This document shows positions 42,286 through 53,133 of a stretch of DNA of 64,000 bases, piece by piece (position 1 is the stretch's first letter; every line of letters begins with the position of its first letter). A program made the position numbers and the translations under genes. This DNA comes from Phycisphaerales bacterium. Its GTDB lineage: Bacteria; Planctomycetota; Phycisphaerae; Phycisphaerales; UBA1924. The stretch is taken from positions 372,001 to 436,000 of the forward strand of contig JAJDDO010000026.1 in NCBI GenBank assembly GCA_029260265.1, written 5' to 3'. Below the pieces are notes generated by a model. The model was not told the origin of the DNA. It ran no database searches and saw only the letters and a program-made list of their open reading frames with translations.

Positions 42286-44435
42286 GTATCAACAAGCGGA
42301 ACCATCATGGTGTGACGGTGCGTCGAACGCTGCCCAGTGCGGGCGGCGAACCGATGATCTGGCTGACCGGCGGGGCATTGGTCCTTTGTATCTTGATGAT
42401 CATCGGGTTGGTCTCACTTGTGGTCTACAACGGCAGCAGGGCGTTCTGGCCGCAACCGATATCGCGGGTGGAACTCCTGGACGGATCGACATTCCTCGGC
42501 ATTCGCGTTGATCACGAGCAGGGCACGGAAGAGTCAACCGCGAGGAGTCTCTATCAGGTGGGGAACCGTGATATTGGTCAGGAATCCTTCCGCTGGGTGG
42601 ATGATTCTGAGGTTGAATCAACAAGCGAGCCAGACGATGTGGTGATGCTTGAGCGCCAATCGTGGGGGGCGTGGTTTGGTGTCCCAGAGAGAATCATGCT
42701 CCGAGAGGAAGAGGGGGCGGAGGTTGTTCTCGCAGATGGCGCGGAAGAGGCGATGGCCGCGTTTGATGAGTATCACGAGCAGGCAATTGAGAAATATGAA
42801 TCTGCTGAGCATCTGAGAGAGAAAACGCTCGGAGAAATTAATCGGCGCATTGAGCGACAACGGGTTCGTGTCCGCGGTGCTGAATATGCGTTCGAGCAGA
42901 AGGACAAGGGGAGCAAGCCGTTCCCAATAGCGGCTTGGCTCGGCGTGGTCGGGATGCTCGGCGTTTGTGTTGGCATGTACTTGATGCTCTCAAAGCGGGC
43001 AAGCGCATACGAAATTGGTGTGCCTGCGGGGTTGCGAGTCGGGCGATTTGGTGTGTTGTTGATCGGTGTTTCGTTGCTCATTGCGGCTTTGATCGGATCC
43101 CCTTGGCGTGGGGTGTCGATGGACGCGGACCGGTTGGGCGGTATCCGAGCGGATGCTGCGAACCAAGAACGGATGCTGCTGGTCGATTACGAGCGTGTGC
43201 TCGAAGAGATTCACTCGATCGAAGCTGAGGATGCCAAGTACCGCTTTGTCGTGATCGAGCAGACGGGCGGGCGGTTTGCGCCGGTTTCCCAGACGCAATC
43301 GGATGAGCCGATGCGGATGAGCCAGGTGGTGCGGATGGTGCCTGCGAATCGGCTCGGGTTTGGCGACAAGCTTGGCGTGTATTTTTCTCGATGGTGGGAG
43401 TATCTTTCAACAGGACCCCGAGAGGCCAACACCGAGGGGGGTGTGTATCCCGTTATCGTTGGGACGGTGCTGCTGACCTTGATGTTGACAATCTTTGTGA
43501 CGCCGCTCGGCGTGATCGCGGCGTTGTATCTGCGTGAATACGCAAAGCAGGGTCTTGTTACGAGCCTGATCAGGATTGCGGTGAATAACCTCGCGGGCGT
43601 TCCAAGTATTGTGTACGGCGTGTTCGGGCTTGGGTTTTTCTGTTACACGCTTGGGCAGTATGTTGATACTGGGGTGTCGAAGGAGTCAAGCATCGAGCCT
43701 TCGCAATGGTGGATGGTGTACGCCAGCACGACCGCTGCGGGCATATTGGGGTATGCCACGGGCGTGCTCGCCAAGCCCAATCCCGGGAAAGCTCCGGTTG
43801 CGTTTCATCGGTGGATGAAGAGGTGCTCTCTGCTTGTGTGGGGCGGCGTAGTTGTTTTGGTGGCGGTGCTTATTTTTCGGACGCCTTATTTTGAAGGATT
43901 CTTTGCGGTACGAGCGATGGACGGCTCGCCGACCTTTGGCGCGCGTGGGCTTTTATGGGCTTCCTTGACCCTTGCGTTGTTGACGCTCCCGGTTGTGATT
44001 GTGGCGACCGAGGAGGCGATTGCAGCGGTCCCCAACTCGATGCGAGAGGGGAGTTACGGATGCGGGGCATCCAAATGGCAGACGATGCGGCGTGTGGTGA
44101 TCCCCGGGGCGATGCCGGGGATTCTGACCGGCGCGATCTTGGCGATGGCTCGCGGTGCGGGTGAGGTTGCCCCGCTGATGCTCGTCGGCGCGGTGAAGCT
44201 CAATGAGGATCTGCCGATCTCATCTTCCGCGCCCTATCTGCACGCTGACCGAAGCTTCATGCATCTGGGGTTCCATATCTACGATCTTGGGTTCCAGAGC
44301 CCTGATTCTCAGGCGGCACGCCCGCTGGTATGGACGACCATTTTGTTGTTCCTTTCACTGATTCTTGCACTGAACATGATTGCGATCGTGGTTCGGGCAC
44401 GGATCCGCGCACGGATGATTGAGTCTGCGATATGA
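42282..44435 (+). CDS. pstA: Phosphate ABC transporter permease, enlarged PstA
   Basis: Second Pst channel subunit, 717 residues instead of the usual 280-300. GTG start in overlap with pstC. After a first membrane helix (about 27-50) comes an extra region of ~350 residues with coiled-coil-like stretches ([20 protein letters not shown]), two more membrane helices near 215-270 and a soluble part. The permease core starts near 395 ([21 protein letters not shown]) and has the EAA-type loop [20 protein letters not shown] near 575 and [14 protein letters not shown] near 625. ATGA overlap with pstB. Confidence 0.9.
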   Translation: MSINKRNHHGVTVRRTLPSAGGEPMIWLTGGALVLCILMIIGLVSLVVYNGSRAFWPQPISRVELLDGSTFLGIRVDHEQGTEESTARSLYQVGNRDIGQESFRWVDDSEVESTSEPDDVVMLERQSWGAWFGVPERIMLREEEGAEVVLADGAEEAMAAFDEYHEQAIEKYESAEHLREKTLGEINRRIERQRVRVRGAEYAFEQKDKGSKPFPIAAWLGVVGMLGVCVGMYLMLSKRASAYEIGVPAGLRVGRFGVLLIGVSLLIAALIGSPWRGVSMDADRLGGIRADAANQERMLLVDYERVLEEIHSIEAEDAKYRFVVIEQTGGRFAPVSQTQSDEPMRMSQVVRMVPANRLGFGDKLGVYFSRWWEYLSTGPREANTEGGVYPVIVGTVLLTLMLTIFVTPLGVIAALYLREYAKQGLVTSLIRIAVNNLAGVPSIVYGVFGLGFFCYTLGQYVDTGVSKESSIEPSQWWMVYASTTAAGILGYATGVLAKPNPGKAPVAFHRWMKRCSLLVWGGVVVLVAVLIFRTPYFEGFFAVRAMDGSPTFGARGLLWASLTLALLTLPVVIVATEEAIAAVPNSMREGSYGCGASKWQTMRRVVIPGAMPGILTGAILAMARGAGEVAPLMLVGAVKLNEDLPISSSAPYLHADRSFMHLGFHIYDLGFQSPDSQAARPLVWTTILLFLSLILALNMIAIVVRARIRARMIESAI

Positions 44436-45352
44436 TACAAGCGGAACCCAAGCCAATGAATAGAGAAGACTCCCAATCGATGCTCAATGCGGTGGCCACG
44501 GCGCGAAGCCGTCAGCCGGCGGTTCGTTACGAGATGATCGAAGCGATTCGCAACGGCGAGAAGACCAAGCCGGTGGTGCACAATGAGATTCATCAACAAG
44601 AAGCAGTGATTGATATTGATCAGTTCGCCCTTTGGTACAGTGCCGCTCAGGCGATTCACGATGTGTCTATGAAGATTCCACGCGGGGCGGTCACGGCTCT
44701 GATTGGACCTTCGGGGTGCGGAAAATCGACGCTGCTGCGATCGATCAATCGGATGAACGATCTGGTTGATGGTGTGCGTGTTGAGGGTGAGATTCATCTG
44801 AATGGGTCACCGATCTATGCACCCTCTGTTGATGTCATCGGGTTGCGTAAGCGATTAGGAATGGTCTTTCAAAAGCCCAATCCATTCCCGATGTCGATCT
44901 TCGAGAATGTGGTGTACCCGCTGCGGATTGATGGCGAGCGACGGAAATCGGTGCTCGCAGAGGCTTGTGAGAAGAGCTTGCGTTCTGCCGCGATCTGGGA
45001 TGAGGTCAAGGATCGGCTCAAGGAGTCCGCGTTGGGGTTATCCGGCGGGCAGCAGCAGAGGCTTTGCATTGCTCGCGCAGTTGTTGCCGATCCGGAAGTG
45101 CTGTTGCTCGACGAGCCCTGCTCGGCGTTGGACCCGGTGGCGACGATTAAGATCGAAGAGTTGATTACGGAGATTTCATCCCGATACACGGTGCTGATTG
45201 TGACCCACAACATGCAGCAAGCCGCGCGTGTGTCTGATTACACCGCGCTTATGTACCTCGGGAGATTGGTTGAATACGGAACGACCGGCATGATTTTTCA
45301 AAACCCGAAGCTGCTCGAAACGGAGCATTATGTATCCGGGCGGTTTGGATAG
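44432..45352 (+). CDS. pstB: Phosphate ABC transporter ATP-binding protein
   Basis: ATPase of the phosphate importer. After an unusual ~60-residue N-terminal extension the domain starts at [16 protein letters not shown], typical of PstB. Walker [10 protein letters not shown], the PstB-specific [15 protein letters not shown], signature LSGGQQQR, Walker [13 protein letters not shown] and H-loop [16 protein letters not shown] are all present. Length 306, compared with about 257 for E. coli PstB. No phoU follows, although pstB is often next to phoU. A regulator of the operon is not in this window. Confidence 0.97.
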   Translation: MIQAEPKPMNREDSQSMLNAVATARSRQPAVRYEMIEAIRNGEKTKPVVHNEIHQQEAVIDIDQFALWYSAAQAIHDVSMKIPRGAVTALIGPSGCGKSTLLRSINRMNDLVDGVRVEGEIHLNGSPIYAPSVDVIGLRKRLGMVFQKPNPFPMSIFENVVYPLRIDGERRKSVLAEACEKSLRSAAIWDEVKDRLKESALGLSGGQQQRLCIARAVVADPEVLLLDEPCSALDPVATIKIEELITEISSRYTVLIVTHNMQQAARVSDYTALMYLGRLVEYGTTGMIFQNPKLLETEHYVSGRFG

Positions 45353-45534
45353 TGGACCGGTCGGTCTAGTGGGGTGTGTGGATCTGTGTGAATCGCACCT
45401 GTTTTGATGGATTGAGATTCGAGAGGGCCGATAGTGGGGACTACGATTGTCCTTGGGCGTTGTCCAATACACCAGCCACCGGTCCACCTGGTGTTCGTGC
45501 AAGACACGAATGCTCAGGCAGGGCGAGGAGTGCC

Positions 45535-48492
45535 ATGAGTTCAGTTCCACAACCAACCGTGCCGTCGATCAATCAGTGGAGTTCGGAATATCTCGAAGAG
45601 ATGTACCGGGCATATCAGCTTGATCCAAACTCAGTTACGGGCGATGTCCGGGCTTTTTTTCAGGGGTTCGATCTCGCACATGCAGGCGAGCTCAAACTGT
45701 TTGGAGATGGATCGGCATCTCCGCAGCCGGGGGTTTCGAAAGACACGGCAGAGTCGTCTTGGGCTAAGCCGGAATCCGGTCCTGCGAAACTCGCCTCGAC
45801 TGTCGGTCGACCCGCGGGGCGGGCGACGCATTTCGAAGCAGTCGTGGATGATTTCATCGGAGCGTATCGGGACCAGGGGCATTTGATTGCCAAGATCGAT
45901 CCGTTCGGAGTAAAACGCGGCGAACGACCCGAAGCGTTGACACTCGCGTATCACAACCTGCAAGAGGCTGATCTGGATCGGATGGTTGACGGCACGAGCA
46001 TGGGGCTCGGCGCTCAGTCAACCCTTCGTCAAGTCATCGAGAATCTCGAACAGGTCTATTGCGGGAGCGTGGGCGTTGAGTTCATGCATGTTGCGGACAC
46101 CGAGCAGCGTGCGTGGTTGCTCGAGCGATATGAGCGGGCGGGCGGACGGATACCACTCGATGCACAGCGGAAGGGCTTGATCCTTGAACAGCTGACACAA
46201 TCAGAGTCGTTCGAGCGATTCCTCGGCAAGAGGTACCCCGGCGAAAAACGATTCAGTCTTGAGGGCGGGGAATCCCTGATCCCGATGCTTGATCACCTGA
46301 TCGAAGCGTTCTCTGACATGGGTGTCGAGGAAGTTGTCTTTGGGATGGCACACCGGGGTCGGCTCAATGTGCTCAACAACACGATCGGCAAGACCTATGA
46401 ACAGATCTTCACTGAGTTTGAAGAGAACTGGTCGGATGGATTCGTTGATGGTGGTGGGGATGTCAAATATCATCGTGGATACTCCGGGACGCGCCGATTC
46501 CCGAATGGGAAGATGGTTCATCTCGCTTTGGCGAGTAATCCAAGTCATCTTGAAGCGGTGAATGGCGTGATCTCTGGGCGTGTGCGTGCAAAGCAACGCT
46601 TGCACGCCGATGCAGAGCGCCGGCGAGTGGTGCCGGTGCTCATTCATGGCGATGCTGCTATCGCGGGCCAAGGGATTGTCCAAGAGGTGCTCAACTTTTC
46701 ACAACTCGAGGGGTACACCACGGGCGGGACGATTCACATCGTGGTGAACAACCAGATTGGATTCACGACGCTGCCCGAGGATTCCAGGTCGAGCCGATAC
46801 TGCACCGACATCGGCAAGGCCATTGATGCGCCGATCTTCCATGTCAACGGCGATGACCCCGAAGCGATTGTTGCTGTTGCGCAGTTCGCGGCAGAATACC
46901 GGCAGACCTTCCGCCGAGATGTGTTCATCGATATGATGTGCTACCGGAAGTACGGGCACAACGAGCAGGATGAGACGAGCTTTACCCAGCCGGTGATGGC
47001 GGACAAGATCAAGCGGAAACCATCGGTTCTTGATCTCTATACAGAGAAGATGCTTTCTGAAAAAACCATCTCCGAGGCCGACCGGATGGCGATCAATGAT
47101 CGGCTTCACAGCGCACTCGAAAAAGCTCAGGAAGCGGCGAGGCATGCGCCGAATGATCCAACGATCGACCCCGGCTCTGAGCGGTGGAGTGGGCAGTCTC
47201 ACGAGTTCGTCTTTGAGCCGATCGAAACAGCGATCAAGCCCGAGATGGTCGAAGAAATTGCAGCGGCGATTGGAAATGCACCTGACGGATTCAAGCTGAA
47301 TCCAAAGCTGAAAAAACTGCTCAAAGAACGGGCAGAGTTGGCTTCGGCGGACATGATCAGTTATGCCGATGCAGAACAGCTCGCGTTTGGTTCCTTGCTG
47401 ATCGAGGGGCATCCGATCCGACTATCAGGGCAGGATTGTCGCCGGGGGACATTCAGTCATCGGCATGCAGTCGTTCGAGATTTCGAATCTGCAGAGCCAT
47501 ACACCCCATTGAACAACATCCGTGAGCTCGGCGAAGAGGGGACCATGACCCCCGCCGGCACCGAGGGGTCTGATGGAAAGCCAAGGCAAGCAAAGCTGTG
47601 TGTATACGACAGCCCGTTGTCTGAAGCGAGCGTGCTCGGGTTTGAGTACGGTTATTCATTGGCGGATCCAAAGATGCTCGTGATCTGGGAGGCTCAGTTT
47701 GGCGACTTTGCCAACGGGGCACAGGTGATCACGGATCAGTTCATTGCCTCTGCGGAGAGCAAGTGGGAACGCTGGTCTGGCGTGGTCATGCTGCTCCCGC
47801 ACGGATACGAAGGCGCTGGGCCGGAGCATTCGTCGTGTCGGATGGAACGGTTCTTGGAGCTTTGCGGTCAGAACAATATGCAGGTGGTGTATCCGTCTAC
47901 CGCTGCTCAGGTCTTCCATATGTATCGCAGGCAGATGAATCGCGATTTCCGCAAGCCGCTGATCGTGATGACCCCCAAGAGCATGCTGCGGATACCGACA
48001 AGCAAGCTCAGCGAGGTGTACGAGGGTACATTTAGAGAGATGCTCGATGACCCTGCATTCGTCGAAACACAGAAAGATCGTGGGGCGGTGAACAAGGTGA
48101 TTCTTTGCTGCGGGAAGATTTATCACGAGTTAAACGAGCGGCGTAACTCGCTCGGACGCGATGACATCGCGATTGTTCGCGTAGAACAGGTGTATCCATT
48201 CCACTCGAAGATGCTCAAAGAGATCATTGATCAGTATCCGAGCGATGCAGAACTGGTATGGGTACAAGAAGAGCCGCAGAATGTCGCTGCGTTTAGATTC
48301 GTGTCCGATTCGCTGTACGAGGATCTTGGCATCGAGCGGATTCGCTACATCGGGCGTCCGCGTACGGCAACGCCGGCGACAGGCTCGAAGTCTCAGCACA
48401 AGATTGAGCAGGAGAACCTGCTGACCGCTGCGATCGGGCCGAAGCCCGAGAAGTCAGCGAAGGATAAGAGCGTGGCATCTGCCAAAGCATAA
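45535..48492 (+). CDS. sucA: 2-oxoglutarate dehydrogenase E1 component
   Basis: Thiamine-diphosphate enzyme of the citric acid cycle, which decarboxylates 2-oxoglutarate and passes the succinyl group to the E2 lipoyl arm. The N-terminus ([20 protein letters not shown]) is the short E2-binding helix of the family. The core holds [12 protein letters not shown] near residue 265, [17 protein letters not shown] near 370, [20 protein letters not shown] near 405 and [14 protein letters not shown] near 470. Length of 985 is in the normal range. AGGAG precedes the ATG by seven bases. The 182 bases before it hold no gene; a start at an upstream ATG would have no support. Confidence 0.97.
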   Translation: MSSVPQPTVPSINQWSSEYLEEMYRAYQLDPNSVTGDVRAFFQGFDLAHAGELKLFGDGSASPQPGVSKDTAESSWAKPESGPAKLASTVGRPAGRATHFEAVVDDFIGAYRDQGHLIAKIDPFGVKRGERPEALTLAYHNLQEADLDRMVDGTSMGLGAQSTLRQVIENLEQVYCGSVGVEFMHVADTEQRAWLLERYERAGGRIPLDAQRKGLILEQLTQSESFERFLGKRYPGEKRFSLEGGESLIPMLDHLIEAFSDMGVEEVVFGMAHRGRLNVLNNTIGKTYEQIFTEFEENWSDGFVDGGGDVKYHRGYSGTRRFPNGKMVHLALASNPSHLEAVNGVISGRVRAKQRLHADAERRRVVPVLIHGDAAIAGQGIVQEVLNFSQLEGYTTGGTIHIVVNNQIGFTTLPEDSRSSRYCTDIGKAIDAPIFHVNGDDPEAIVAVAQFAAEYRQTFRRDVFIDMMCYRKYGHNEQDETSFTQPVMADKIKRKPSVLDLYTEKMLSEKTISEADRMAINDRLHSALEKAQEAARHAPNDPTIDPGSERWSGQSHEFVFEPIETAIKPEMVEEIAAAIGNAPDGFKLNPKLKKLLKERAELASADMISYADAEQLAFGSLLIEGHPIRLSGQDCRRGTFSHRHAVVRDFESAEPYTPLNNIRELGEEGTMTPAGTEGSDGKPRQAKLCVYDSPLSEASVLGFEYGYSLADPKMLVIWEAQFGDFANGAQVITDQFIASAESKWERWSGVVMLLPHGYEGAGPEHSSCRMERFLELCGQNNMQVVYPSTAAQVFHMYRRQMNRDFRKPLIVMTPKSMLRIPTSKLSEVYEGTFREMLDDPAFVETQKDRGAVNKVILCCGKIYHELNERRNSLGRDDIAIVRVEQVYPFHSKMLKEIIDQYPSDAELVWVQEEPQNVAAFRFVSDSLYEDLGIERIRYIGRPRTATPATGSKSQHKIEQENLLTAAIGPKPEKSAKDKSVASAKA

Positions 48493-48538
48493 ATACACGG
48501 CTTCATTTGGTGAGCACTACGGAACAGGTAAGAATCAT

Positions 48539-49813
48539 ATGAGCACAGAAATAATCATTCCTAATGTCGGTGAATCGGTAACCAGCGGCGTGATTGCCGC
48601 TTGGTCGGTTGAAGACGGCGCCTATGTCCAACGCGATGAGACCGTGCTCGAACTCGAGACCGACAAGGTCACTATGGAAGTGCCTGCGACCGTCAGCGGC
48701 GTGGTCAAGCACGGAGCGGCAGAGGGCGACGAGGTTGATGTCGGTGCAACTGTCGGGCAGATCGACGAGACTGCACCGAAGCCAGAGGTCGCGGCGACTC
48801 CTGCTGGTGCTGCATCGAGCCCGCCTGCGGCAGAAAAACCAAGCCCAGCACCCGAGCCGGCGTCAGCAACAGTTGCCGCTCCGCCAATCCCGAGTGCGGA
48901 GAGCTCAACCGAAGTCAAAGCAACGCCGCTCGCACGCAAGCTCGCGGAAGATAAAGGGGTAAACCTGGCATCGATCAACGGGACCGGTGCGGGTGGGCGT
49001 GTTCGCGAGCAAGATGTCCTCGCGGCGATCCAGTCCGTTCGTGTTTCTGGTGCCGATGGTGTCTCGCCATCACCGAGTTCTTCGCTTAGCAGAAAAATCA
49101 CCACCGAGCGGATGCCGCCGATGCGTCAGATGATCGCCTCTCGATTGGTCGAGGCCCAGCAGACCGCAGCCATGCTCACGACATTCAACGAGGTTGATAT
49201 GGGTGCCGTGATGGATATGCGCAAGCTCCATAAAGAGGCGTTCGGTGAGAAGCATGGTGTCAACCTCGGATTCATGTCGTTCTTTGTCAAAGCCTGCACC
49301 CAGGCGTTGGAGAAGTTTCCAAAGATTAACTCGTATATCACGGCTGGTGACAACGGCAAGCCCGCGATCCAGAATCACGAGTATGCCGATGTCGCCATTG
49401 CGGTATCGGGCAAGAAGGGGCTTGTTGTTCCGGTGCTGCGAAACGCAGAAGCGATGTCATTTGCAACCATCGAATCTTCAATCAAGGACCTCGCGGTCCG
49501 CGCTCGTGATGGCAAGCTCGGGCTCGAAGAGATGCAGGGGGGCACCTTTACGATCACCAACGGCGGGATCTTCGGTTCGCTGATGTCGACGCCGATCCTC
49601 AACCCGCCACAGAGCGCGATCCTCGGCATGCACGGGATCAAGAAACGCCCGATGGAAGACCCCAATAAGCCCGGCGAGATCGCGCTCCGCCCGATGATGT
49701 ACCTTGCATTGAGTTACGATCACCGGATTGTCGATGGTGCCGAGGCGGTGCAGTTCTTGGTCTCAATTAAGGATGCTATTGAAGATCCGGCACGATTGAT
49801 GCTCGAGCTCTAA
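48539..49813 (+). CDS. sucB: Dihydrolipoyllysine succinyltransferase, E2 of 2-oxoglutarate dehydrogenase
   Basis: E2 core that transfers succinyl groups to CoA. It has one lipoyl domain with [17 protein letters not shown] (lipoylated Lys near residue 43), a Pro/Ala-rich linker, the peripheral-subunit binding domain ([19 protein letters not shown]), and the catalytic domain ending [19 protein letters not shown] with the active His and Asp. Length of 424 is normal. Only 46 bases after sucA, so they are one operon. The E3 gene (lpd) and sucCD are not nearby. Its last four bases overlap the stop of the convergent phosphatase gene. Confidence 0.97.
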   Translation: MSTEIIIPNVGESVTSGVIAAWSVEDGAYVQRDETVLELETDKVTMEVPATVSGVVKHGAAEGDEVDVGATVGQIDETAPKPEVAATPAGAASSPPAAEKPSPAPEPASATVAAPPIPSAESSTEVKATPLARKLAEDKGVNLASINGTGAGGRVREQDVLAAIQSVRVSGADGVSPSPSSSLSRKITTERMPPMRQMIASRLVEAQQTAAMLTTFNEVDMGAVMDMRKLHKEAFGEKHGVNLGFMSFFVKACTQALEKFPKINSYITAGDNGKPAIQNHEYADVAIAVSGKKGLVVPVLRNAEAMSFATIESSIKDLAVRARDGKLGLEEMQGGTFTITNGGIFGSLMSTPILNPPQSAILGMHGIKKRPMEDPNKPGEIALRPMMYLALSYDHRIVDGAEAVQFLVSIKDAIEDPARLMLEL

Positions 49814-50274
49814 GTGCTTTGCACGAGTCCTTCACAAGAATCGAGCAGCATGTCGTAGACTTTATCGAAGCCGTTGTCGCCGCCGTAGTAGGGGTCGGGG
49901 ACATCTGGGCCATCGGGTGTGTTGGGATCAAAGGACCTCATCTTGCGAATCTTACTTGGTTCAACGCCAAGGGTGATCAGATCGCTTTGATTTGCACTGT
50001 CCATTGCGATGAACAGATCGAATGCGTCCGGATCGATTGATTTGTCAAACTTTCGTGCGATGGAGAGGACTTTGATGCCGTTTTTCGCGCCGACTTGGAT
50101 CGATCGCGGGTCTGCTCGATTCCCCGCATGCCACCCCCCGGTGCCGCACGAATCGACAATGAACTGATCTGCGATGCCACGCCTATTGATCATGTCGATG
50201 AAGATCGCTTCAGCCAAAGGCGACCGGCAGATATTCCCGAGGCATACAAAGAGAACACGCGTTGACGAGGTCAC
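49810..50274 (-). CDS. Low-molecular-weight protein-tyrosine phosphatase
   Basis: Cytoplasmic phosphatase of the LMW-PTP family. The P-loop [13 protein letters not shown] starts at Cys11, the nucleophile, with the Arg at position 17. The general acid Asp lies in [17 protein letters not shown] near residue 128. Length of 154 residues is exactly typical. It starts with GTG in a GTGA overlap with the stop of the upstream unknown gene, so it is translationally coupled. In other bacteria such enzymes often pair with tyrosine kinases in polysaccharide export, but no kinase is present here. Confidence 0.95.
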   Translation of the reverse strand: MTSSTRVLFVCLGNICRSPLAEAIFIDMINRRGIADQFIVDSCGTGGWHAGNRADPRSIQVGAKNGIKVLSIARKFDKSIDPDAFDLFIAMDSANQSDLITLGVEPSKIRKMRSFDPNTPDGPDVPDPYYGGDNGFDKVYDMLLDSCEGLVQST

Positions 50275-51245
50275 GGCGTGACCCGGCTTCCGGGTGGGAT
50301 TCCTAAAATTGCATCAATCTCATCGATGATTGGAGTCACAATTTCAGGCGATCGCATATCGACGCTGCCTACGCCCTGGTGGATGCGGAGACACGGGACA
50401 TCCATGTTTTCGATGAGCCTTTGAAGGAGAAAAGCATCGCTCATCGGGTTCATATCGATGTGCAAGGCGAGGTCCATCGCGGGTGTGAGATTGATGATTG
50501 GTTCGTCTGCATAGATCAACCGAAATGGTTTATGGAGCCCGCGATGGTGCCTGCGAGCGCTGAGAACTCCTGATGCATTGGATGGCAACACCCCGACGAT
50601 GTCATACCCGGTGCAGGCGAGCAATCCGAGCAGGAACGCGAATGCTCGGGCGTTGGTTGACTGTGGGGAGTCTGAAACTGCGCCGATACAAACAGTGCGA
50701 TTCCCGATTTTGAGGTCTTCGCGAAGTGTTTCGCGTGTATAAATTGGTTCGAACAAATCAATGAGAGAGAGCAGCGACCGATCAATTTTCACATCACGAT
50801 GAAGGTTCGTCCATGCATCTCGATCGGATTCGTCAAGCACCCGGATTGCGGTGTGCCTTCGGGATGCCCGCGCTGCGAAGCTCGGAGCCGTGGAGATGAG
50901 TTCGGTCGATGGACAGACGCTCGAAGCTATCGCAAAGAGTTCGTCAGACCAGCAGATGAGATGGGTGCCACGGGGAACCAGCGAGTGAAGATTGCGGGCC
51001 ATAAATCTGGGGTTGCGGTACACCGGTGCAAGGGTCTGGATATCTGTGAGTCCGAGTTCCACGGCGACCGACAGGGCGGTGTCATCCCCAACAACGATCG
51101 TTGTTCCAGATGAGACGATTCCTGCATTCTGTGCACTCGCGCAGAGAATTGCAGGGAGGGATCGCCCGTGCAGAGACTTGCCCCCACGCAGGCTCGGCGG
51201 CGACACCAAATGAACAACATGCTTGTTCTGGTGTTGAGCGATCAT
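50271..51245 (-). CDS. Protein of unknown function, possibly glycosyltransferase-like
   Basis: I do not recognise this 324-residue protein. It begins with HVVHLVSPPSLRGGKSLHGR and has an alternation of strands and helices (TTIVVGDDTALSVAVELG, then PRGTHLICWSDELFAIA) which resembles a Rossmann-like GT-B half. The second half includes RTVCIGAVSDSPQSTNARAF and a segment ending CLRIHQGVGSVDMRSPEI. No nucleotide-sugar motif is clear. Four-base overlaps tie it to the lipoprotein gene before it and the phosphatase gene after it, so the three are expressed together. Confidence 0.55.
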   Translation of the reverse strand: MIAQHQNKHVVHLVSPPSLRGGKSLHGRSLPAILCASAQNAGIVSSGTTIVVGDDTALSVAVELGLTDIQTLAPVYRNPRFMARNLHSLVPRGTHLICWSDELFAIASSVCPSTELISTAPSFAARASRRHTAIRVLDESDRDAWTNLHRDVKIDRSLLSLIDLFEPIYTRETLREDLKIGNRTVCIGAVSDSPQSTNARAFAFLLGLLACTGYDIVGVLPSNASGVLSARRHHRGLHKPFRLIYADEPIINLTPAMDLALHIDMNPMSDAFLLQRLIENMDVPCLRIHQGVGSVDMRSPEIVTPIIDEIDAILGIPPGSRVTP

Positions 51246-51913
51246 CTCTGGGTGATGACCGTTTCTGTGATTTCATGCTTGAAAAACATTTGTGCGAGCC
51301 CCAGGCCGGTGCGCGCGGCGAGTTCGGATTCGATTTTTACCTTTGCAGATGAATCGATCCCGGTATTGGATGGGAGTTGTGGAATTGAAACCTTGAACTG
51401 ATTGCCGAACTGGTTGTCTGGCCATGCTCGTTTGCCGGTTGCGACATCGATGACCTTGAGGCGAAGGGTCGCGGTGGGGGTGTACGAGCCGGCTTCGGGT
51501 AAGAGTGTGAACTCGGTCACGACCGCATAGATCACATACTCGGCGCCGACAGCCTTGCCCAACTCGGTGATGCTCATCCGGTCGCCGTGGCGTTCTTTCG
51601 ATGCGGCGGTAAGGATTCCTCGCGGGTCGATCATGTCGGTGAGCACCCTCTTTTCGAGAAGCACCTCGGTCGCCGTGTCTGCGATCGAATAGCGGAGCCT
51701 GCGAAGGGCAATCTTGCTCGAAGGATCATCGACAAAGATAACCGTGGACGCGTGCTCTTCAAGCGTGTAGACGGGCATGACCTTGCCGGGCCCGTGGATG
51801 GCATACGCGATCGGCGTGACCACATTGCACCCGCTGGTCAAAATAGGAAGAAGAAGCCCGAGCAAGATGAGCGAGGCGGCGGTAGAGATGGTATGGGATG
51901 ATCGGTTTGCCAT
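51242..51913 (-). CDS. Putative lipoprotein of unknown function (paralogue of the next)
   Basis: A 223-residue lipoprotein: signal peptide ending ILTSGC (lipid Cys near 29), then a soluble domain. Its middle (MSITELGKAVGAEYVIYAVV, EFTLLPEAGSYTP) parallels the adjacent gene at 51926 (TRGEVAKLLGVERLIVVELI, EYRLHEPGNQYI). The two are probably tandem duplicates that diverged. A LGxEyvI pattern suggests a nucleotide-free, TolB-N-like or CsgG-like fold as found in other lipoproteins that begin with ITELGKAVGA; this is inference. It overlaps the downstream gene in an ATGA. Confidence 0.6.
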   Translation of the reverse strand: MANRSSHTISTAASLILLGLLLPILTSGCNVVTPIAYAIHGPGKVMPVYTLEEHASTVIFVDDPSSKIALRRLRYSIADTATEVLLEKRVLTDMIDPRGILTAASKERHGDRMSITELGKAVGAEYVIYAVVTEFTLLPEAGSYTPTATLRLKVIDVATGKRAWPDNQFGNQFKVSIPQLPSNTGIDSSAKVKIESELAARTGLGLAQMFFKHEITETVITQR

Positions 51914-51925
51914 TCAGGCCTCGAT

Positions 51926-52594
51926 TTAGTAAGGGATGATGTTCGATTCTTCGTGATTGTAGAACAACCACGCCACACGGTTGATGAGCCGATTGGAGAG
52001 CTCGGTGGTGACCGCTGTTTCGGGGATCTCTGTGCGCATGTATCCGGTGGAGTCCGGGAATGTCACTCGGAAGGATTTTTCATAAACGGGATCATCGGGG
52101 ATGACGCTGTCTGATTCGTAGACATAGACCACACCCGATGCCGAGCCATCCCAGATGTATTGATTTCCGGGTTCGTGGAGTCGGTATTCGATGAGCTCGA
52201 CCACGATAAGCCGCTCAACTCCGAGCAGCTTGGCGACCTCGCCACGGGTCATCGCGGGCCACTGCGGCGTGTTGTAGAGCACGGCAAGCAGGTCTACGCT
52301 CGGGATGGCGTATGAGGGATCTGCGTTTTGGATAAGCCGGTCATTGGTCCGCTGAATAATCCTGGCGGTGATGCCGGGCTGATCCGATTGAATGAGCCGA
52401 TCAGCGGTGCACACGACAGCGAAGGACTTGCCTGGAATACCGAGGTATTCGGCCTCTACTTCGTGCGAACCCGTGCGATGCGCTGATTCCATCATCCCAC
52501 CAACCGCTGCACCGATGATGCACCCGGGCATATTGAGAGCCGCGAGCGTGCATCCGATGCCGAGGATGGTTTGAGTTAGAAATGAAGTCTTCAT
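51926..52594 (-). CDS. Putative lipoprotein of unknown function (paralogue of the previous)
   Basis: A 222-residue lipoprotein with a signal peptide ending LNMPGC (lipid Cys near 25), followed by a small-residue stretch GAAVGGMM. The domain holds KSFAVVCTADRLIQSD, then LLAVLYNTPQWPAMT, and the segment shared with the next gene. It is twelve bases from that gene and probably co-transcribed with it. No function can be named from sequence. The two may form a heteromeric envelope component, which is inference. Confidence 0.6.
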   Translation of the reverse strand: MKTSFLTQTILGIGCTLAALNMPGCIIGAAVGGMMESAHRTGSHEVEAEYLGIPGKSFAVVCTADRLIQSDQPGITARIIQRTNDRLIQNADPSYAIPSVDLLAVLYNTPQWPAMTRGEVAKLLGVERLIVVELIEYRLHEPGNQYIWDGSASGVVYVYESDSVIPDDPVYEKSFRVTFPDSTGYMRTEIPETAVTTELSNRLINRVAWLFYNHEESNIIPY

Positions 52595-52606
52595 TGTGCG
52601 GTATCC

Positions 52607-53077
52607 TCACCAGGTTACGATTTTGTATATCCATGCGCCTGCCGCGAGCGCGCCGAATGCGAGGAACACCCTCGGGCGGAGCATCCCCATGAACGCATGC
52701 CCAACTTTGGCACCGGTGGCGGCTTGGACCAATGATCCCCAGAAAACCGCTGCAGATCCGATGACGAGAAGGAGAGCAAACGGCTGGGTGGTCGCCGACT
52801 TGGCCCAATGCCCTTCGCCCGCGTGGGCGAATGAAGTGGTCATGCCGCATGATGGGCACGGCTTGTCAAACCAGACCGCCCATGCGCATGCGTCCAGCCC
52901 GAGCTGCGTATGGGTTCCATGCCCGGCATTCGAAGGCGAGAGCCAAGCAGCCGTGGTCAAGACGCCGAGGGTCATCAGTGCGAAGAACCCCGCACCCAGC
53001 CTTGCGCCAAGTGTGGCACAGAGTGGTGTAGTTCGCTCGGGATTTGGCATCGCTTGCATCGTCAATCTGGTCCCCAT
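52607..53077 (-). CDS. DUF2752 membrane protein
   Basis: A small membrane protein of the DUF2752 family. It has the signature CPSCGMTTSFA near the middle, preceded by DACAWAVWFDKP, and three membrane segments (around the Gly/Ala-rich start, the LLLVIGSAAVFWG stretch and the C-terminal FLAFGALAAGAWIYKI). The start is uncertain: TTG at 53137 overlaps the nuoA stop in a TTGA, while ATG 53077 or 53059 gives a more natural hydrophobic start. The CxxC pair may bind metal or form a disulfide. Function of the family is not known. Confidence 0.75.
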   Translation of the reverse strand: MGTRLTMQAMPNPERTTPLCATLGARLGAGFFALMTLGVLTTAAWLSPSNAGHGTHTQLGLDACAWAVWFDKPCPSCGMTTSFAHAGEGHWAKSATTQPFALLLVIGSAAVFWGSLVQAATGAKVGHAFMGMLRPRVFLAFGALAAGAWIYKIVTW

Positions 53078-53133
53078 GCATCCATCAGTACGCACCGGAG
53101 AGCGGATTGATCCCGGTTCAGTCAAACATTGGT

